Source: Ditylenchus dipsaci (Eukaryota; Nematoda; Chromadorea; Rhabditida; Anguinidae). From it: a DNA stretch of 64,000 nucleotides. Positions 63,938 through 64,000 of the stretch are shown here, in pieces (position 1 is the first letter of the stretch; each line of letters begins with the position of its first letter). The notes under the pieces were generated by a model. It saw only the letters and a list, made by a program, of their open reading frames with translations. It was not told where the DNA came from and searched no databases. The DNA lies in assembly GCA_004194705.1 (NCBI GenBank), contig SADC01000914.1, positions 62,001-126,000 of the forward strand, in the 5' to 3' direction. A program made the position numbers and the translations under genes.

Positions 63938-64000
63938 TAAAGGGGCATGCTCGTCGCTGATGGGAATATTTTGAAAGGCGGGTACCAGCGAAATTCAAAC
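63938..64000. repeat. Truncated AAAGGGGCATGC foldback at window edge
   Basis: AAAGGGGCATGCTCGTCGCT followed by GGCGGGTACCAGCG matches the left arm of the elements at 999-1470 and 21099-21703. The right arm lies beyond the window. Confidence 0.6.

Overview
The window is eukaryotic and most likely from a nematode. Introns are tiny (46-64 bp in several places) with GTAAGT-type donors and TTTTCAG-type acceptors. There is a CX-module membrane protein (a nematode-enriched cysteine domain), several divergent F-box genes, and acceptor-like sites a few bases upstream of some ATG codons, as expected with spliced-leader trans-splicing. The species is not identified. Genes are sparse; most of the 64 kb is nested inverted-repeat (foldback/MITE) DNA.

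Layout. 0-6 kb: nested foldback elements, including a hAT-type element (3513-4468, 8-bp target duplication) that keeps the C-terminal piece of a hAT transposase. 6.15-7.08 kb: a compact four-exon gene (+) for a protein of three ubiquitin-like domains and no C-terminal Gly-Gly. 7.3-8.0 kb: a foldback with tandem-repeat arms and a 9-bp target duplication. 8.7-21.1 kb: two related F-box genes facing each other tail to tail (+ 8696-14295, - 14967-21090), each carrying different lesions, with introns full of MITEs. 21-23.7 kb: nested foldbacks, among them a mariner-type MITE inside another MITE.

23.8-45.8 kb: a USP48-type deubiquitinase gene (+), about 23 exons, with Cys box, Asp/Gln box, zinc ribbon, His box, DUSP-like segments and a C-terminal ubiquitin-like domain. 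One of its introns contains ribosomal protein uL14 (RPL23) on the opposite strand (37226-37744). 46.8-47.7 kb: a tandem repeat carrying short signal-peptide-like reading frames (-). 49.6 and 51.4 kb: first exons of two more F-box genes. 53.7 and 56.4 kb: two tRNA-Asn(GTT) genes in an inverted duplication. 57.8-61.1 kb: CX-module single-pass membrane protein (+), N-terminus not found. 63.4 kb: a small unrecognised gene.

Two themes stand out. First, ubiquitin biology is over-represented (deubiquitinase, triple ubiquitin-like protein, four F-box loci). Second, single-base length changes, mostly in short homopolymers, break the reading frames of otherwise well-conserved genes, including RPL23. 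This looks like consensus error in the assembly, so many apparent frameshifts should not be read as biology without raw reads.
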